Source of the DNA: Collimonas arenae
GTDB taxonomy: Bacteria; Pseudomonadota; Gammaproteobacteria; Burkholderiales; Burkholderiaceae_D
Direction: 5' to 3'
DNA length: 64,000 nucleotides
NCBI RefSeq assembly: GCF_001584165.1
Contig: NZ_CP013233.1
Location: 3,108,620 to 3,172,619, forward strand
A program made the translations under genes and the position numbers. Below, piece after piece: positions 48,354-59,473 of this stretch (positions are counted from its first letter, which is position 1; every line of letters starts with the position of its first letter). A model generated the notes under the pieces. That model had not been told where the DNA came from, ran no database searches, and worked only from the letters and a program-made list of their open reading frames with translations.

Positions 48354-48554
48354 TTAGCCCTCTTTGACTTCAGAACCAAGAACCTCCGTGGAACAGAGCG
48401 AAGAAAAACAAAAAAATCCGCCAAGTGAAATGAGGCCAAATGCTTTCGCAGTAAAACTCGGCATCAAAAAATACCAAGTAACCGCAACCAGCAATGTGAC
48501 GACAAATACAGCAATCGCACAATTTGTATCGCGCTGCTTCTGTCCGCCGCCCAT
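48354..48554 (-). CDS. Small two-helix membrane protein
   Basis: 66 residues beginning MGGGQKQRDTNCAIAVFVV, with AGAGGAAAA in front of the ATG. Two hydrophobic helices (AVFVVTLLVAVTWYFLM and GLISLGGFFCFSSLC) with a short loop and an acidic tail. No family recognised. Start at 48554 is preferred to the earlier in-frame start because of the ribosome site. Confidence 0.6.
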   Translation of the reverse strand: MGGGQKQRDTNCAIAVFVVTLLVAVTWYFLMPSFTAKAFGLISLGGFFCFSSLCSTEVLGSEVKEG

Positions 48555-49166
48555 TTTTCCTCTTTCATGAGGCGTGTTGAGCAAGCACGATACACCAATT
48601 ACATATGATTCGAAAGAATGGGATGTGAGATCGCGATGTATTCTGGCTCAGAATAGTACTGCTTCCCTCTGGCTGAACCATAGCCAAAGGGCTCGCCTCC
48701 AAACTGGGGCAGTTTTCGGCGTGAATCAATAATAGACAACGATAACGAACGAGGAAAAGCAATCAAATGGCCAGCATTGAACGCCGGTTAGAGCGTAGAC
48801 AATTAAAAAACGACGTCCCGAATGTATAGCTAACCCACACGCGACATAAAAACGTCTCGATATCAACGTCGAGCATTAGTAAACGCCACCGAGATGTGCC
48901 ATTGGCAGCCCGCGGCAAGAAGCGTGACGCACGAATTTTCGCTTGTATCGCGCCAAATGCCCGTGCTATATTTCAAACCGCTGCACCGCAGCCGTAAGCG
49001 TTTACGTCAACCAACGCCCATAGGACCATTCCCATTCACCAATGGAGGGATGCGTTCCGGGGCTTGCGTTCGTACTTCGCTTGCAACGGTTTTGCCGCAA
49101 TCACCTCGCGGCGCGCTCCTCGCCCCCATCGTTCGGGCATGGCTCCTCATTTATCAGAGGTCAATC
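48555..49166. other. Gene-poor region
   Basis: Over 600 bases, AT-richer than average, without a supportable gene. Frames present lack ribosome sites and recognisable sequence. The frame entering the VOC gene is open from 48894, but its upstream part looks non-coding. Confidence 0.45.
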
Positions 49167-49625
49167 ATGTTTTCCGTAAATCAGACGATGAAATTCAATC
49201 ACATCAGTTTCCCATCCTCGGACGTGGACGCGACGGCCAAGTTCTTCGAACAGCATCTCGGCTGCACCATTTCTTCATTCGGCGGCTCCAGGATTGTCAA
49301 GCGGCACGACTTCGACATCGTCGTTGACGGCAGCGGCATGCGCGCCGTCGAATGGCCCGAGAATTTCCACATCGGGTTCGAAGTGCCAACAGCGCAGGAC
49401 GTTGTTGATCTTTACGAGCAGTTCCGTGCTGCCGGTGCGGAGCTCGCTACCGGCGTGTTACGGCACGCCAGGGGTTCGCGGTTCTTCTGCGTGATCCCCG
49501 GCGGCGTGCAGGTTGAAATCAATACGAGGGAGGATGCTGCCGAACAGTATCGTGCTTCGTTCGGTCGCTATCAAACGGCAGAGGGCAGCGATCTTTCAGA
49601 AAATCAGGCGGCAGAAAAGTCTTAA
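49167..49625 (+). CDS. VOC family protein (glyoxalase/bleomycin-resistance superfamily)
   Basis: 152 residues. One vicinal-oxygen-chelate domain of two beta-alpha-beta units: MKFNHISFPSSDVDATAKFFEQHLGC near residue 7 and IGFEVPTAQDVVDLYEQFRAAG near residue 70, ending with RFFCVIPGGVQVEIN, in which the Glu is a typical metal ligand. AGAGG is six bases before ATG 49167. Could be a lyase, dioxygenase or drug-binding protein; substrate not deducible. Confidence 0.82.
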   Translation: MFSVNQTMKFNHISFPSSDVDATAKFFEQHLGCTISSFGGSRIVKRHDFDIVVDGSGMRAVEWPENFHIGFEVPTAQDVVDLYEQFRAAGAELATGVLRHARGSRFFCVIPGGVQVEINTREDAAEQYRASFGRYQTAEGSDLSENQAAEKS

Positions 49626-49916
49626 AATCGAGCAAGGCGAAACCAGCCATCCGCCGGCTTCTTTGGACGTGTAGCGCAAATTGCCTGCGTACATCAAGAG
49701 GGAAAGATCGGCCGGTGTATCACTACACGGCCCGGCCTCTGCTTGGTTTTAGTGTGGCCGATCAAACATTGATTCGCGCCTCATTGCTGCGTCATTTGAA
49801 CACGTTCTGATGACCGAATCAAACCGTCTCGACGGTCTTAATACTCGCACCGTCGAGTCCCTCAATTTCTGCCATGCAAATGTAATTGACTTCGGAAATT
49901 CAACTGTTTGATGCGG
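49626..49916. other. Intergenic stretch, nothing recognised
   Basis: 290 bases between the VOC gene and the convergent hypothetical gene. No clear terminator or gene was seen. Confidence 0.4.
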
Positions 49917-50243
49917 CTATTTATTAACGTATGCCCAACGGTTAGATATATTGAGCGGCTTATTATGCGATAAAGCTCTTGTACGAATGGCAGCGTAGCG
50001 CACTGCGTTTTTATAGCTGATACAAACATTCGGCGAACTATCGATTAGTGTCAGCAGACTCTTTCGAAATGCTCGCAAACTAACAAAAGAATCATTGTCG
50101 TCAAGAACGATCAACGTCTCAAATGCTTCATTTACGATGTTGTTGATTTGGACGGTAGTCTCAATGCCGTTGAGTGCCATAACTGCGGCCCTGTGAATTT
50201 CCACCGTATACCTATGGATTAAATTCCTGTTTAAATGTTTCAT
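49917..50243 (-). CDS. Hypothetical protein, low-GC
   Basis: 108 residues, MKHLNRNLIHRYTVEIHRAAVMALNG onward, preceded by GGGGGGA about eight bases before the ATG. Soluble, helical and basic at the C-terminus. Codon use and base composition are AT-richer than neighbours, which suggests acquired DNA. No family recognised; a possible antitoxin or phage-like small protein, without direct support. Confidence 0.5.
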   Translation of the reverse strand: MKHLNRNLIHRYTVEIHRAAVMALNGIETTVQINNIVNEAFETLIVLDDNDSFVSLRAFRKSLLTLIDSSPNVCISYKNAVRYAAIRTRALSHNKPLNISNRWAYVNK

Positions 50244-50412
50244 TACGAAATCCCCCCAAATATGGCAACAAACCGTCAAGAAACTTTTGCTTTTATTGAG
50301 TGATATCGTAGGAGATGAGATTTACTTCGCATAGCAAAAAATTGCTCATTTTTCAATAGTTATCAATTCCCGCTTGGCAACAATTCATATCTTTCCATCA
50401 AGGAAGACTAGG

Positions 50413-50512
50413 GTCAGGTTTTGCAATGACACATCACCACAACTCCGCGTCAAAAATTGAGCGCTGATTGTTCACTCTGAAACATAAAATGTGTGATTGC
50501 AAAACCCGACCT
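50413..50512. repeat. REPIN-like inverted repeat
   Basis: Two 23-base arms at 50413-50435 and 50490-50512 match as inverted repeats at 21 of 23 positions (core GTTTTGCAAT) with a 54-base centre containing TTGAGCGCTGA. Size and layout fit a REP doublet or a small MITE. No transposase is present. Confidence 0.65.
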
Positions 50513-50624
50513 CTCAGGACGTTGCTCCGCAGCGCCTACTACCTAAGCCGGCGGCCGTAAACAACGCCTGATCAGCCATTTGAATACCCCCACGTAGGCG
50601 CCACTGCGAATGCCGAACAAAAGC

Positions 50625-50650
50625 AAAAAAGCCCGCATTTACGCGGGCTT
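50625..50650 (-). terminator. Rho-independent terminator of guaA
   Basis: GCCCGC (50631-50636) and GCGGGC (50643-50648) with an ATTTAC loop; on minus followed by TTTTTTGCTTTTG. It lies 47 bases after the guaA stop. Confidence 0.88.
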
Positions 50651-50696
50651 TCAAGCATTTTCTACTTTTGAGTGCTAGCGAGTGCTAGACATCCGA

Positions 50697-52277
50697 TCAT
50701 TCCCACTCAATCGTCGCAGGCGGCTTCCCGGAAATATCGTAAACCACACGATTGATGCCACGTACTTCATTGATGATGCGGTTCGATACACGACCCAGCA
50801 ACTCGTGCGGCAGATGCGCCCAGTGTGCTGTCATGAAATCCTGGGTCTGCACTGCGCGCAGCGCCACTACGTATTCGTAGGTGCGGCCGTCGCCCATCAC
50901 GCCGACTGATTTGACCGGCAGGAAAACCGCGAAGGCCTGACTGGTCTTGTCGTACCAGGATTGGTCGTTGTCGTCCTTGGTGTTGCGCAACTCTTCGATG
51001 AAGATGGCATCGGCACGGCGCAGCAGGTCAGCGAATTCCTTTTTGACTTCACCCAGGATGCGCACACCCAGGCCTGGGCCTGGAAATGGATGGCGATATA
51101 CCATCGCGTGCGGCAGGCCGAGCGCGACGCCCAGCTTGCGCACTTCGTCCTTGAACAGTTCGCGCAACGGCTCCAGCAGCTTCAGGTTCAGGGTTTCCGG
51201 CAAGCCGCCTACGTTGTGGTGGCTCTTGATGGTGTGTGCGGCGTTCTTGCCCTTGCCGGCGCTTTCGATCACGTCGGGATAAATCGTGCCTTGCGCCAGC
51301 CATTTGGCATTCTTCAGCTTGGCCGATTCGACCTGGAACACTTCGACAAACTCGCGGCCGATGATCTTGCGCTTGGCTTCCGGATCGGTCACGCCGGCCA
51401 GGTGGCCCATGAACTGTGCGGTAGCGTCGACGTGGATCACTTTGACGCCGAGATTCTGGGCGAACATCTCCATGACCATCTTGCCTTCATCGAGGCGCAG
51501 CAGGCCGTGGTCGACGAATACGCAGGTCAGCTGGTCGCCGATGGCACGATGGATCAATGCTGCGGCAACGCTGCTGTCGACGCCGCCGGACAAGCCCAGG
51601 ATCACTTCGTCGCTGCCAACCTGCTTGCGGATCGACTCCACCGCTTCAGCGATGTAGTCAGGCATGTTCCAGTCTGGCTTACAGCCGCAGATATCGACCA
51701 CGAAGCGCTTCAGGATCGCTTCGCCTTGCTCGGTGTGGGTCACTTCCGGATGGAACTGCACCGCATAGAATTTGCGCTCTTCGTCAGCCATGCCGGCGAT
51801 CGGGCAATTCGGGGTTGAGGCCATCAACTTGAAGCCTGGCGGCATGTCGTTGACCTTGTCGCCATGGCTCATCCAGACCTTCAGCATTGCATGCGAATCC
51901 GGTGTGACGAAGTCGCTGATATCCTTCAGCAGCGCGGTGTGACCACGTGCCCGTACTTCGGCGTAGCCGAATTCCCGGACCTTACCCATCTCGACCTTGC
52001 CGCCCAATTGCTCAGCCATGGTCTGCATGCCGTAGCAGATGCCGAATACCGGCACGCCCAGCTCGAATACCGCCTGCGGCGCGCGCGGCGTGTCGCCATC
52101 GGTGACGCTGTTGGGACCACCCGACAAAATCACGCCGGCAGCACCGTAGCTGCGGATGAATTCGTCGGACACATCGTAAGGATAGACCTCAGAAAATACG
52201 CCAGCTTCGCGCACGCGGCGTGCGATCAGTTGGGTTACCTGGGAGCCGAAATCGAGGATGAGGATTTTTGAGTGCAT
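50697..52277 (-). CDS. guaA: GMP synthase (glutamine-hydrolysing)
   Basis: 526 residues. N-terminal class I glutamine amidotransferase: catalytic Cys in [17 protein letters not shown] near residue 85 and His/Glu in [13 protein letters not shown] near residue 173. The ATP pyrophosphatase P-loop is [15 protein letters not shown] near residue 228, followed by the C-terminal dimerisation domain ending [16 protein letters not shown]. Converts XMP to GMP. It follows guaB by about 100 bases on the same strand. Confidence 0.98.
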   Translation of the reverse strand: MHSKILILDFGSQVTQLIARRVREAGVFSEVYPYDVSDEFIRSYGAAGVILSGGPNSVTDGDTPRAPQAVFELGVPVFGICYGMQTMAEQLGGKVEMGKVREFGYAEVRARGHTALLKDISDFVTPDSHAMLKVWMSHGDKVNDMPPGFKLMASTPNCPIAGMADEERKFYAVQFHPEVTHTEQGEAILKRFVVDICGCKPDWNMPDYIAEAVESIRKQVGSDEVILGLSGGVDSSVAAALIHRAIGDQLTCVFVDHGLLRLDEGKMVMEMFAQNLGVKVIHVDATAQFMGHLAGVTDPEAKRKIIGREFVEVFQVESAKLKNAKWLAQGTIYPDVIESAGKGKNAAHTIKSHHNVGGLPETLNLKLLEPLRELFKDEVRKLGVALGLPHAMVYRHPFPGPGLGVRILGEVKKEFADLLRRADAIFIEELRNTKDDNDQSWYDKTSQAFAVFLPVKSVGVMGDGRTYEYVVALRAVQTQDFMTAHWAHLPHELLGRVSNRIINEVRGINRVVYDISGKPPATIEWE

Positions 52278-52383
52278 GGTGGCTGATTTAGCAAAAAATG
52301 AGAATCTTTAAAGTGCTCGCGCCACCGGCGGTATTCCCGCAGGTGGCGCGTTCCTGGACTAGATCAAGGCGCAAATCCAACTA

Positions 52384-53871
<1,488 letters not shown>

Positions 53872-54019
53872 TTATACAGAAATCTGCGCAAGTCGCCTAA
53901 CGCCACGCAAAACTGGCAAAATATTTCCACAAAGCACTATCGTTTGATTGACATGGGGTGCAAAACATGGCGAAATCTCCGCTCTGTCAATCTCCTGCCA
54001 ATGCGCCCAAGGACAAGCA

Positions 54020-54532
54020 ATGAAAGTGATCCGCCTGAAACAGGTTTTTTCCACCGCTGCAGCGCTGGCCTTGCTCGGCATCGCAACTTCTGCCCTGGCG
54101 CAATTCGTGTGGCTGGATGAAAAAGGCGTGAAACAGTATTCGGACATGCCGCCACCGGCCTCGGTGCCGAACAAACGCATCCTGAAATCGCCAGGCCACA
54201 GCCTGCCGCGTGGCAATGACGCCGAACAGGCCGACGCCGGCACCGACAGCAAGTCCGACGCAAAAGCGCCGCCTACCATTGCCGATCAAAATGCAGCATT
54301 CCAGAAACGCAAGGTTGAACAAGCGGAAAAAGACAAGAAAGCCGCCCAGGAAGCCAAGCAGAAAGCCGACAAGACCGCCAATTGCGCCAATGCGCGTGCA
54401 AACCAGCGCACGCTGGACTCCGGCGCACGCATCGCCCAGACTGACGCCAACGGCCAGCGTTCATACATCAATGACGAGCAACGCGCGCAACAAACCCAGG
54501 AAAACAGACGGATCCTGGACGATTGCCAATAA
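54020..54532 (+). CDS. DUF4124 domain periplasmic protein
   Basis: 170 residues. Signal peptide ending SALA near residue 27, then the DUF4124 motif FVWLDEKGVKQYSDMPPP, a low-complexity Lys/Ala/Glu helical stretch (about 100-130, RKVEQAEKDKKAAQEAKQKA), and a tail with ENRRILDDC. Common in betaproteobacteria, function unknown. AAGGA is six bases before ATG 54020. Confidence 0.85.
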   Translation: MKVIRLKQVFSTAAALALLGIATSALAQFVWLDEKGVKQYSDMPPPASVPNKRILKSPGHSLPRGNDAEQADAGTDSKSDAKAPPTIADQNAAFQKRKVEQAEKDKKAAQEAKQKADKTANCANARANQRTLDSGARIAQTDANGQRSYINDEQRAQQTQENRRILDDCQ

Positions 54533-54568
54533 ATCGGGATACTTGCAGCTTGCGAAGAAGCCCGCTTG

Positions 54569-54895
54569 TCAGCGGGATTTTTTGTCGGCGCGCTTGCGGC
54601 GCGACTCCATCGGATCGGCAATCAGCGGCCGGTAAATTTCGATGCGGTCGCGATCCCTCAGCACCGTATCGAGCGTTTTCAGCTTGCCATAGATGCCAAC
54701 CCGCCAGCAGGTCAAATCGATTTCCCGCATTTCCTGCAGCAAGCCGCTGCGCTTGATGCCCTCATGCAGCAACGTCCCCGCCGGCACTTCCAGCTCACGC
54801 AGCACCTGCAGCTCAGGCGTGGCGTAACAGACCTGTATCCGAATCGCGGAGAGGGTGGTGACACCACCATCGTTGTTTGCAGCCGCCTCAGTCAT
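54569..54895 (-). CDS. rnfH: RnfH family (RatB-like) ubiquitin-fold protein
   Basis: 108 residues. Beta-grasp fold: IRIQVCYATPELQVLRELEVPAGTLLHEGIKRSGL, then VGIYGKLKTLDTVLRDRDRIEIYRPL, the RnfH signature, and an Arg/Lys-rich end. Formerly called RatB because it pairs with ratA. Overlaps the ratA stop by eight bases. Function not established. Confidence 0.9.
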   Translation of the reverse strand: MTEAAANNDGGVTTLSAIRIQVCYATPELQVLRELEVPAGTLLHEGIKRSGLLQEMREIDLTCWRVGIYGKLKTLDTVLRDRDRIEIYRPLIADPMESRRKRADKKSR

Positions 54896-55328
54896 GATGA
54901 CCGTAGACCGCATCGGCGCGCTTGCAGAATGAATCGACAAAGCTGTTGGCGATCATGCTGAACACCGGGCCGATCAGCTTTTCAAGGATCCGGTTGGAAA
55001 ATTCGTAGTGCAGATCGAACTCGATTTTGCAGGCATCGGCGCGCAGCGCCTTGAAACTCCAGTTGCCGTCGAGGTGCTTGAACGGCCCCTCCAGCAAGCG
55101 CATCTGCATCGCCACCGGCGGCGTATTGCTGTTTTCCGTCGTAAACGATTGCTTGATACCGTGGTAATGTATGTTCAGCGTCGCCACCAACCTGCCCTCG
55201 GCACGTTCACGGACCTCAACACCGCCGCACCACGGCAGGAATTGCGGGTAATCCTCGACCCGATCGACCAACGCGAACATCTGTTCGGCGCTGTATCCCA
55301 AAAGTACCGTTTTATGCACTACTGCCAT
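54888..55328 (-). CDS. ratA: RatA-type START/COQ10 domain protein
   Basis: 146 residues, one START-like domain: VHKTVLLGYSAEQMFALVDRVEDYPQFLPWCGG to FSMIANSFVDSFCKRADAVYG. In E. coli RatA was reported to block 70S association; the same family includes coenzyme Q-binding COQ10 proteins, so either role is possible. Divergent from smpB, the arrangement found across proteobacteria. Confidence 0.9.
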   Translation of the reverse strand: MAVVHKTVLLGYSAEQMFALVDRVEDYPQFLPWCGGVEVRERAEGRLVATLNIHYHGIKQSFTTENSNTPPVAMQMRLLEGPFKHLDGNWSFKALRADACKIEFDLHYEFSNRILEKLIGPVFSMIANSFVDSFCKRADAVYGHHD

Positions 55329-55395
55329 TGAATATCAACCGTTTGATAGAATCACAACTTGAAATTTTAACCGACCTGCGCGATTTTCCTAATAC

Positions 55396-55845
55396 ATGAG
55401 CATTATTGATAATAAAAAAGCCTTCCACGACTACTTCATCGAAGAGCGTTACGAAGCAGGCATGGAGCTGCACGGCTGGGAAGTCAAGGCAATCCGCGCC
55501 GGGCGCGCCCAGCTGAAAGAAGCCTACGTGATCGTCCGCAACGGCGAAGTATTCCTGTTCGGCGCCCATATCAGCGCCCTCCTCAGCGCCTCCACCCACG
55601 TCCATCCGGAAGCGGTACGGACCCGCAAGCTATTGCTGCACGCCGAAGAAATCAAGAAACTGATTGGCAAGGTTGAACGTTCCGGCTATACGCTGGTGCC
55701 AATCAACCTGCATTACCTGCGCGGCCGTATCAAATGCGAGATCGGGCTGGCGAAGGGCAAGAAGCAACATGACAAGCGTGCCACAGAGCGCGAACGTGAT
55801 GGCCAGCGCGAAGTCGCCGCAGCAATGAAACAGCATCGCCGTTAA
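55396..55845 (+). CDS. smpB: SsrA-binding protein
   Basis: 149 residues. Opens [35 protein letters not shown], the canonical SmpB beta-barrel, and closes with the basic tail [19 protein letters not shown] that reads the empty mRNA channel in trans-translation. No tmRNA gene was recognised downstream; a terminator follows immediately. Divergent from ratA. Confidence 0.97.
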   Translation: MSIIDNKKAFHDYFIEERYEAGMELHGWEVKAIRAGRAQLKEAYVIVRNGEVFLFGAHISALLSASTHVHPEAVRTRKLLLHAEEIKKLIGKVERSGYTLVPINLHYLRGRIKCEIGLAKGKKQHDKRATERERDGQREVAAAMKQHRR

Positions 55846-55855
55846 ATCATTTCCT

Positions 55856-55903
55856 TAAAAAAACAGCCCCGGCGCAACTGACGTTGGCCGGGCTGTTTTT
55901 TTT
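55856..55903. terminator. Bidirectional terminator between smpB and the stomatin-like gene
   Basis: AACAGCCC-GGC / GCCGGGCTGTT stem, preceded by an A-run and followed by eight T. Confidence 0.9.
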
Positions 55904-55914
55904 ACCATCTTGGC

Positions 55915-56835
55915 TTAAGACTTGCCACCCTGCGATTTCACCACTTGCATGGCGGTTGCAATCAATCCGCTCATGTCGCCCAGGTTAGCCGGCACGATGA
56001 TCGAATTATTGGTTTTCGCCAGTTGGCCGAACGCCGCCACATACTGCTCCGCCACTTTCAGGTTGACTGCATCTGAACCGCCCGGCGACTGGATTGCTGC
56101 CGCCGTTTTACGGATCGCCTCAGCGCTCGCCTCCGCAATTGACAGGATCGCAGCCGCCTGACCTTGTGCGCGGTTGATGGAAGCCTGCTTTTCACCTTCC
56201 GACTTGGCGATCGACGCTTCGCGTTCGCCAGTGGCGATATTGATCTGTTCCTGTTTGCGGCCTTCCGACGCCGCGATCAGCGCCCGCTTCTCACGCTCTG
56301 CAGTGATCTGCGCCTGCATCGCATGCAATATTTCCTTCGGTGGAGTCAGGTCCTTGATTTCATAACGCAGCACCTTGACGCCCCAGTTGGCAGCCGATTC
56401 ATCGATCGCACTGACAATCGTGGTGTTGATGTGGTCGCGCTCTTCAAATGTCTTGTCGAGTTCCATCTTGCCGATCACAGAACGCAAGGTGGTTTGCGCC
56501 AGCTGCGTGATTGCGGAAATATAGTTGGACGAGCCATACGAAGCGCGCATCGGATCAGTGATCTGAAAATACAAAATGCCGTCAACTTGCAATTGCGTAT
56601 TGTCGCGGGTGATACAAACCTGCGGCGGCACATCCAACGGAATTTCCTTCAACACGTGCTTGTAGGCGACGCGATCGATAAACGGCACCACGATGTTCAA
56701 GCCAGGCCCCAGTGTCGCGTGATATTTGCCGAGCCGCTCCACCACCCATGCATGCTGTTGCGGCACCACTTTGATCGTCTTGGCGATAAATATGATGGCA
56801 ATGACCAACAGGATTAACGATACGCTTCCGAACAT
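55915..56835 (-). CDS. SPFH/stomatin-like membrane protein (QmcA-like)
   Basis: 306 residues: N-terminal membrane helix (VSLILLVIAIIFIAKTI), then the SPFH domain from VVPQQHAWVVERLGKYHATLGPGLN to about 200, and a long coiled coil rich in Ala/Glu (EREKRALIAASEGRKQEQIN). Forms oligomeric membrane scaffolds. Paired with the NfeD gene upstream, as is usual for slipin/NfeD operons. AAGGAAA precedes the ATG. Confidence 0.93.
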   Translation of the reverse strand: MFGSVSLILLVIAIIFIAKTIKVVPQQHAWVVERLGKYHATLGPGLNIVVPFIDRVAYKHVLKEIPLDVPPQVCITRDNTQLQVDGILYFQITDPMRASYGSSNYISAITQLAQTTLRSVIGKMELDKTFEERDHINTTIVSAIDESAANWGVKVLRYEIKDLTPPKEILHAMQAQITAEREKRALIAASEGRKQEQINIATGEREASIAKSEGEKQASINRAQGQAAAILSIAEASAEAIRKTAAAIQSPGGSDAVNLKVAEQYVAAFGQLAKTNNSIIVPANLGDMSGLIATAMQVVKSQGGKS

Positions 56836-56949
56836 GATTTTTCCTTATGAATTGAAGACAGGACCATTTGCCAATCCATGGCAAATGATGATGAACATTG
56901 GAAAACCGATTAATGCTTGATTAATGCTTATCTGGGGCATTGCCGACGA

Positions 56950-57384
56950 TCAGCCGGCTGCCACGCACTTCGTGAATGACGTAGAGCCCGATTGCGCAAC
57001 AGCGGACGGCACCAGTTCAACATCCCACATCGCGCCGCGATACTTGACGCGCGCCGTGTACAGGTCTGCAACGCCGGCAGTGCCGCCTTCATGCTGCCAT
57101 TGGTCGACCATGAGCGATTGGCCGATATCCAGATTGACATTGGGGTCGCGCTCCGCTCGCACCCTCACACGCCGGCCGAACCTGCTGCGCCGCAGAATGT
57201 ATGTAGCAATGACTGCCACTATCGCAGCAATCAGCAACTGCCACTCGATATCCAGACCTGCCAGCGCAGCAATGCCGCCGGCCGCAAGGCCGATCGCCAC
57301 CATCAACAAATAAAAGGTGGTGCTGAACAGTTCGAGTACGACCAGCACACCAGCAGCCAACATCCACATCACCCATCCGGCCAT
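56950..57384 (-). CDS. NfeD-like membrane protein, C-terminus probably frameshifted
   Basis: About 144 residues as read. Two or three membrane helices (WVMWMLAAGVLVVLELFSTTFYLL; LLIAAIVAVIATYI) precede a short OB-fold (GGTAGVADLYTARVKYRGAMWDVEL). After QSG the frame ends STSFTKCVAAG. The next frame instead gives LYVIHEVRGSRLIVGN to a stop at 56921, which matches NfeD ends, so one base seems missing in the CCC run near 56988-56990. GGAG is eight bases before ATG 57384. Partner of the stomatin-like gene, 114 bases downstream. Confidence 0.85.
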   Translation of the reverse strand: MAGWVMWMLAAGVLVVLELFSTTFYLLMVAIGLAAGGIAALAGLDIEWQLLIAAIVAVIATYILRRSRFGRRVRVRAERDPNVNLDIGQSLMVDQWQHEGGTAGVADLYTARVKYRGAMWDVELVPSAVAQSGSTSFTKCVAAG

Positions 57385-57557
57385 ATGTCGTTCTCCGTTA
57401 TGTTGAGTGCACACAGTGTAATCCATTTGACAATGAAAGCGTAGCTATATGCCCGATGCACGATATCCGAATACTGATGCAGCCTTGATGAAGTGCTATG
57501 CTCCCATTTTACCCAGCGGAGGATTTCCAGCCGCGGGCCGCTTTCAGCCAGATATCA

Positions 57558-59381
57558 ATGAACTCGATCAATCCTATCCAGCAAGCCTACAAGGATTTCC
57601 AGAATGGAAACGCCGATCGCGCCGAGCGGTCGCTGAAGAATATATTAAGCACCCAGCCCGAAAATTTTGACGCCCTGCACATCCTCGGCGTGATATCCGC
57701 TGCCACCGGAAAACGCGACGAAGCGATCAGGCTGTTCAAGAAAGCGATCGGACTGGCTGCGAACGATGCTTCGCTGTCCGTACCCCTGCAGTACAAACTG
57801 GCCAGGGTACAGTTCGAATCAGGCCGTTTCGACGAGGCGTTGCTGGCTTATGAACACATCCTCTCGACAGGCTACGTCAAGCCGGAAATCCTGTTGGCCA
57901 AGACGGTGACGCTGGCCAGCCTTGAACGTTATCAGGAAGCCTTGCATTGCATAGGACAAGCGTTGGCGCACTGGCCAGACTACGCCGATGGCTGGTCGCA
58001 CCAGGCAGGCATCCTGTACAAGCTAGGGCATTTTGACGAGGCGCTGGGCGACTTTGATCGGGCCATCGCGTTGCAACCGACGATGCCGTATAACTGGTAT
58101 CAGAAAGGCCTGGCGCTGGACAAGCTGGAGCGCTATGCGGATGCCCTGGACTGCCTCGACCGCGCCGTCACGCTCGATCCTAAGAATCCGGCTCACTGGC
58201 TGGACCGCGGCGTCGTCCGCCACAAGCTCGGGCGTTATGTGGAAGCGCTGAGCGATCACGAAACCGGCCTGGCGCTAACACCTCGGAATGCTGAAGCATG
58301 GGGTGATCATGGCCTGACGCTGAGCCGCATGCGACGCCACGAAGAAGCCCTCAGCAGCTATGGCAAGGCACTCGGCCTGAAGCGTGACTACCCAGATGTG
58401 CTGTCGAATCAATCGCTGTCGCAACTGGTCCTGGGACAATTCGAGCAAGGCTGGCGCAGCTACGAGTATCGCTGGAAAAAAGGCAATGCCGACACCCCGC
58501 GCCACACCGATATTCCGCTGTGGCTCGGCGAGCAGCCAATCAGCGGCAAACGCATCCTGCTGTGGTCGGAACAAGGCTTGGGCGACACCATCCATTTTTG
58601 CCGGTATGCGCCAATGGTGGCTGCGCTAGGCGCCGACGTGGTACTGGAAGTGGATCCATCGCTCAAGACGATTGCCCAGACCATGGGCAACGGCATCAAG
58701 GTGATCGGCATCGGCGAAACGGTGCCGCAAGTCGATTACCAGACACCGTTGATGAGCCTGCCGTTGGTCTTCAAGACCAATCTCGACACGATCCCAGCAA
58801 CCATTCCGAATGGACACGCCTATTTTCATAGCGATGACGCGAAAGCGCAACGTTGGAAAACGCAACAGAATCTGGCGGAAGGAAAACTGCGGATCGGTCT
58901 GGTCTGTTCCGGCAATCCGGGCAACACCAATGACCAGCGCCGTTCGATGGCTCTGGCGGAATTTGCGCCACTGCTGCAATCGGAATCAGCCGATTTCTTC
59001 CTGATTCAAAAGGAAGTTCGGGAAGCCGACCTGGCATTCCTGCAACGCACACCCAAACTGCGGCTGTCGGCTGCCGATATCGACGGCTTCGACGACACTG
59101 CCGCCATCATCGCCAATCTGGATCTGGTGATCAGCGTAGATACGTCGATCGCCCATCTGGCCGGCGCACTGGGCAAGCCGGTATGGATACTGCTGCCGTG
59201 GGTGCCTGACTGGCGCTGGCTGCTGGAGCGCGACGACAGTCCCTGGTATCCCAGCGTCCGGTTGTTCCGGCAGCAACAGGCTGGCGACTGGCAAGACGTG
59301 GTTCAGCGCGTGGCAGATGCATTGCAGGTTTGGCAGTCCGTTACAGCGCTTCGCACCAGTTCAAATTTTCAGCCTGACTAA
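57558..59381 (+). CDS. TPR-repeat protein with C-terminal glycosyltransferase-like domain
   Basis: 607 residues. About nine TPR units occupy residues 5-310 (for example NWYQKGLALDKLERYADALDCLDRAVTLDP). From about 330 comes a GT9/heptosyltransferase-like domain: GKRILLWSEQGLGDTIHFCRYAPMV, RIGLVCSGNPGNTNDQRRSM, and LDLVISVDTSIAHLAGALGKPVWILLP. Proteins with this TPR-plus-GT9-like layout are common in proteobacteria and mostly uncharacterised. Start 57558 (MNSINPIQQAYKDF) is chosen, although the frame is open 60 bases more. It stands alone and ends at a terminator. Confidence 0.85.
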   Translation: MNSINPIQQAYKDFQNGNADRAERSLKNILSTQPENFDALHILGVISAATGKRDEAIRLFKKAIGLAANDASLSVPLQYKLARVQFESGRFDEALLAYEHILSTGYVKPEILLAKTVTLASLERYQEALHCIGQALAHWPDYADGWSHQAGILYKLGHFDEALGDFDRAIALQPTMPYNWYQKGLALDKLERYADALDCLDRAVTLDPKNPAHWLDRGVVRHKLGRYVEALSDHETGLALTPRNAEAWGDHGLTLSRMRRHEEALSSYGKALGLKRDYPDVLSNQSLSQLVLGQFEQGWRSYEYRWKKGNADTPRHTDIPLWLGEQPISGKRILLWSEQGLGDTIHFCRYAPMVAALGADVVLEVDPSLKTIAQTMGNGIKVIGIGETVPQVDYQTPLMSLPLVFKTNLDTIPATIPNGHAYFHSDDAKAQRWKTQQNLAEGKLRIGLVCSGNPGNTNDQRRSMALAEFAPLLQSESADFFLIQKEVREADLAFLQRTPKLRLSAADIDGFDDTAAIIANLDLVISVDTSIAHLAGALGKPVWILLPWVPDWRWLLERDDSPWYPSVRLFRQQQAGDWQDVVQRVADALQVWQSVTALRTSSNFQPD

Positions 59382-59407
59382 ACCGTCATCCGGCGATTCT
59401 CCTGCCC

Positions 59408-59440
59408 AAAAAAAACGCGAGCACATGGCTCGCGTTTTTT
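59408..59440. terminator. Bidirectional terminator
   Basis: AACGCGAGC / GCTCGCGTT with a short loop, flanked by A-run and T-run. Shared by the TPR-glycosyltransferase gene and ppsA. Confidence 0.9.
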
Positions 59441-59473
59441 ACGCAGGGCCAGTACCCTGCCTTTGGCAAACCG

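Noticed and set aside
48565..48762. 65-codon frame on minus upstream of the small membrane protein
   Set aside because: No ribosome site, no recognisable sequence, and low coding character.
48894..49166. N-terminal extension of the VOC protein
   Set aside because: The extension has no family match, and AGAGG before ATG 49167 gives the natural start and length for the family.
55846..55914. tmRNA gene next to smpB
   Set aside because: Only a terminator lies between smpB and the stomatin-like gene; no room for ssrA.
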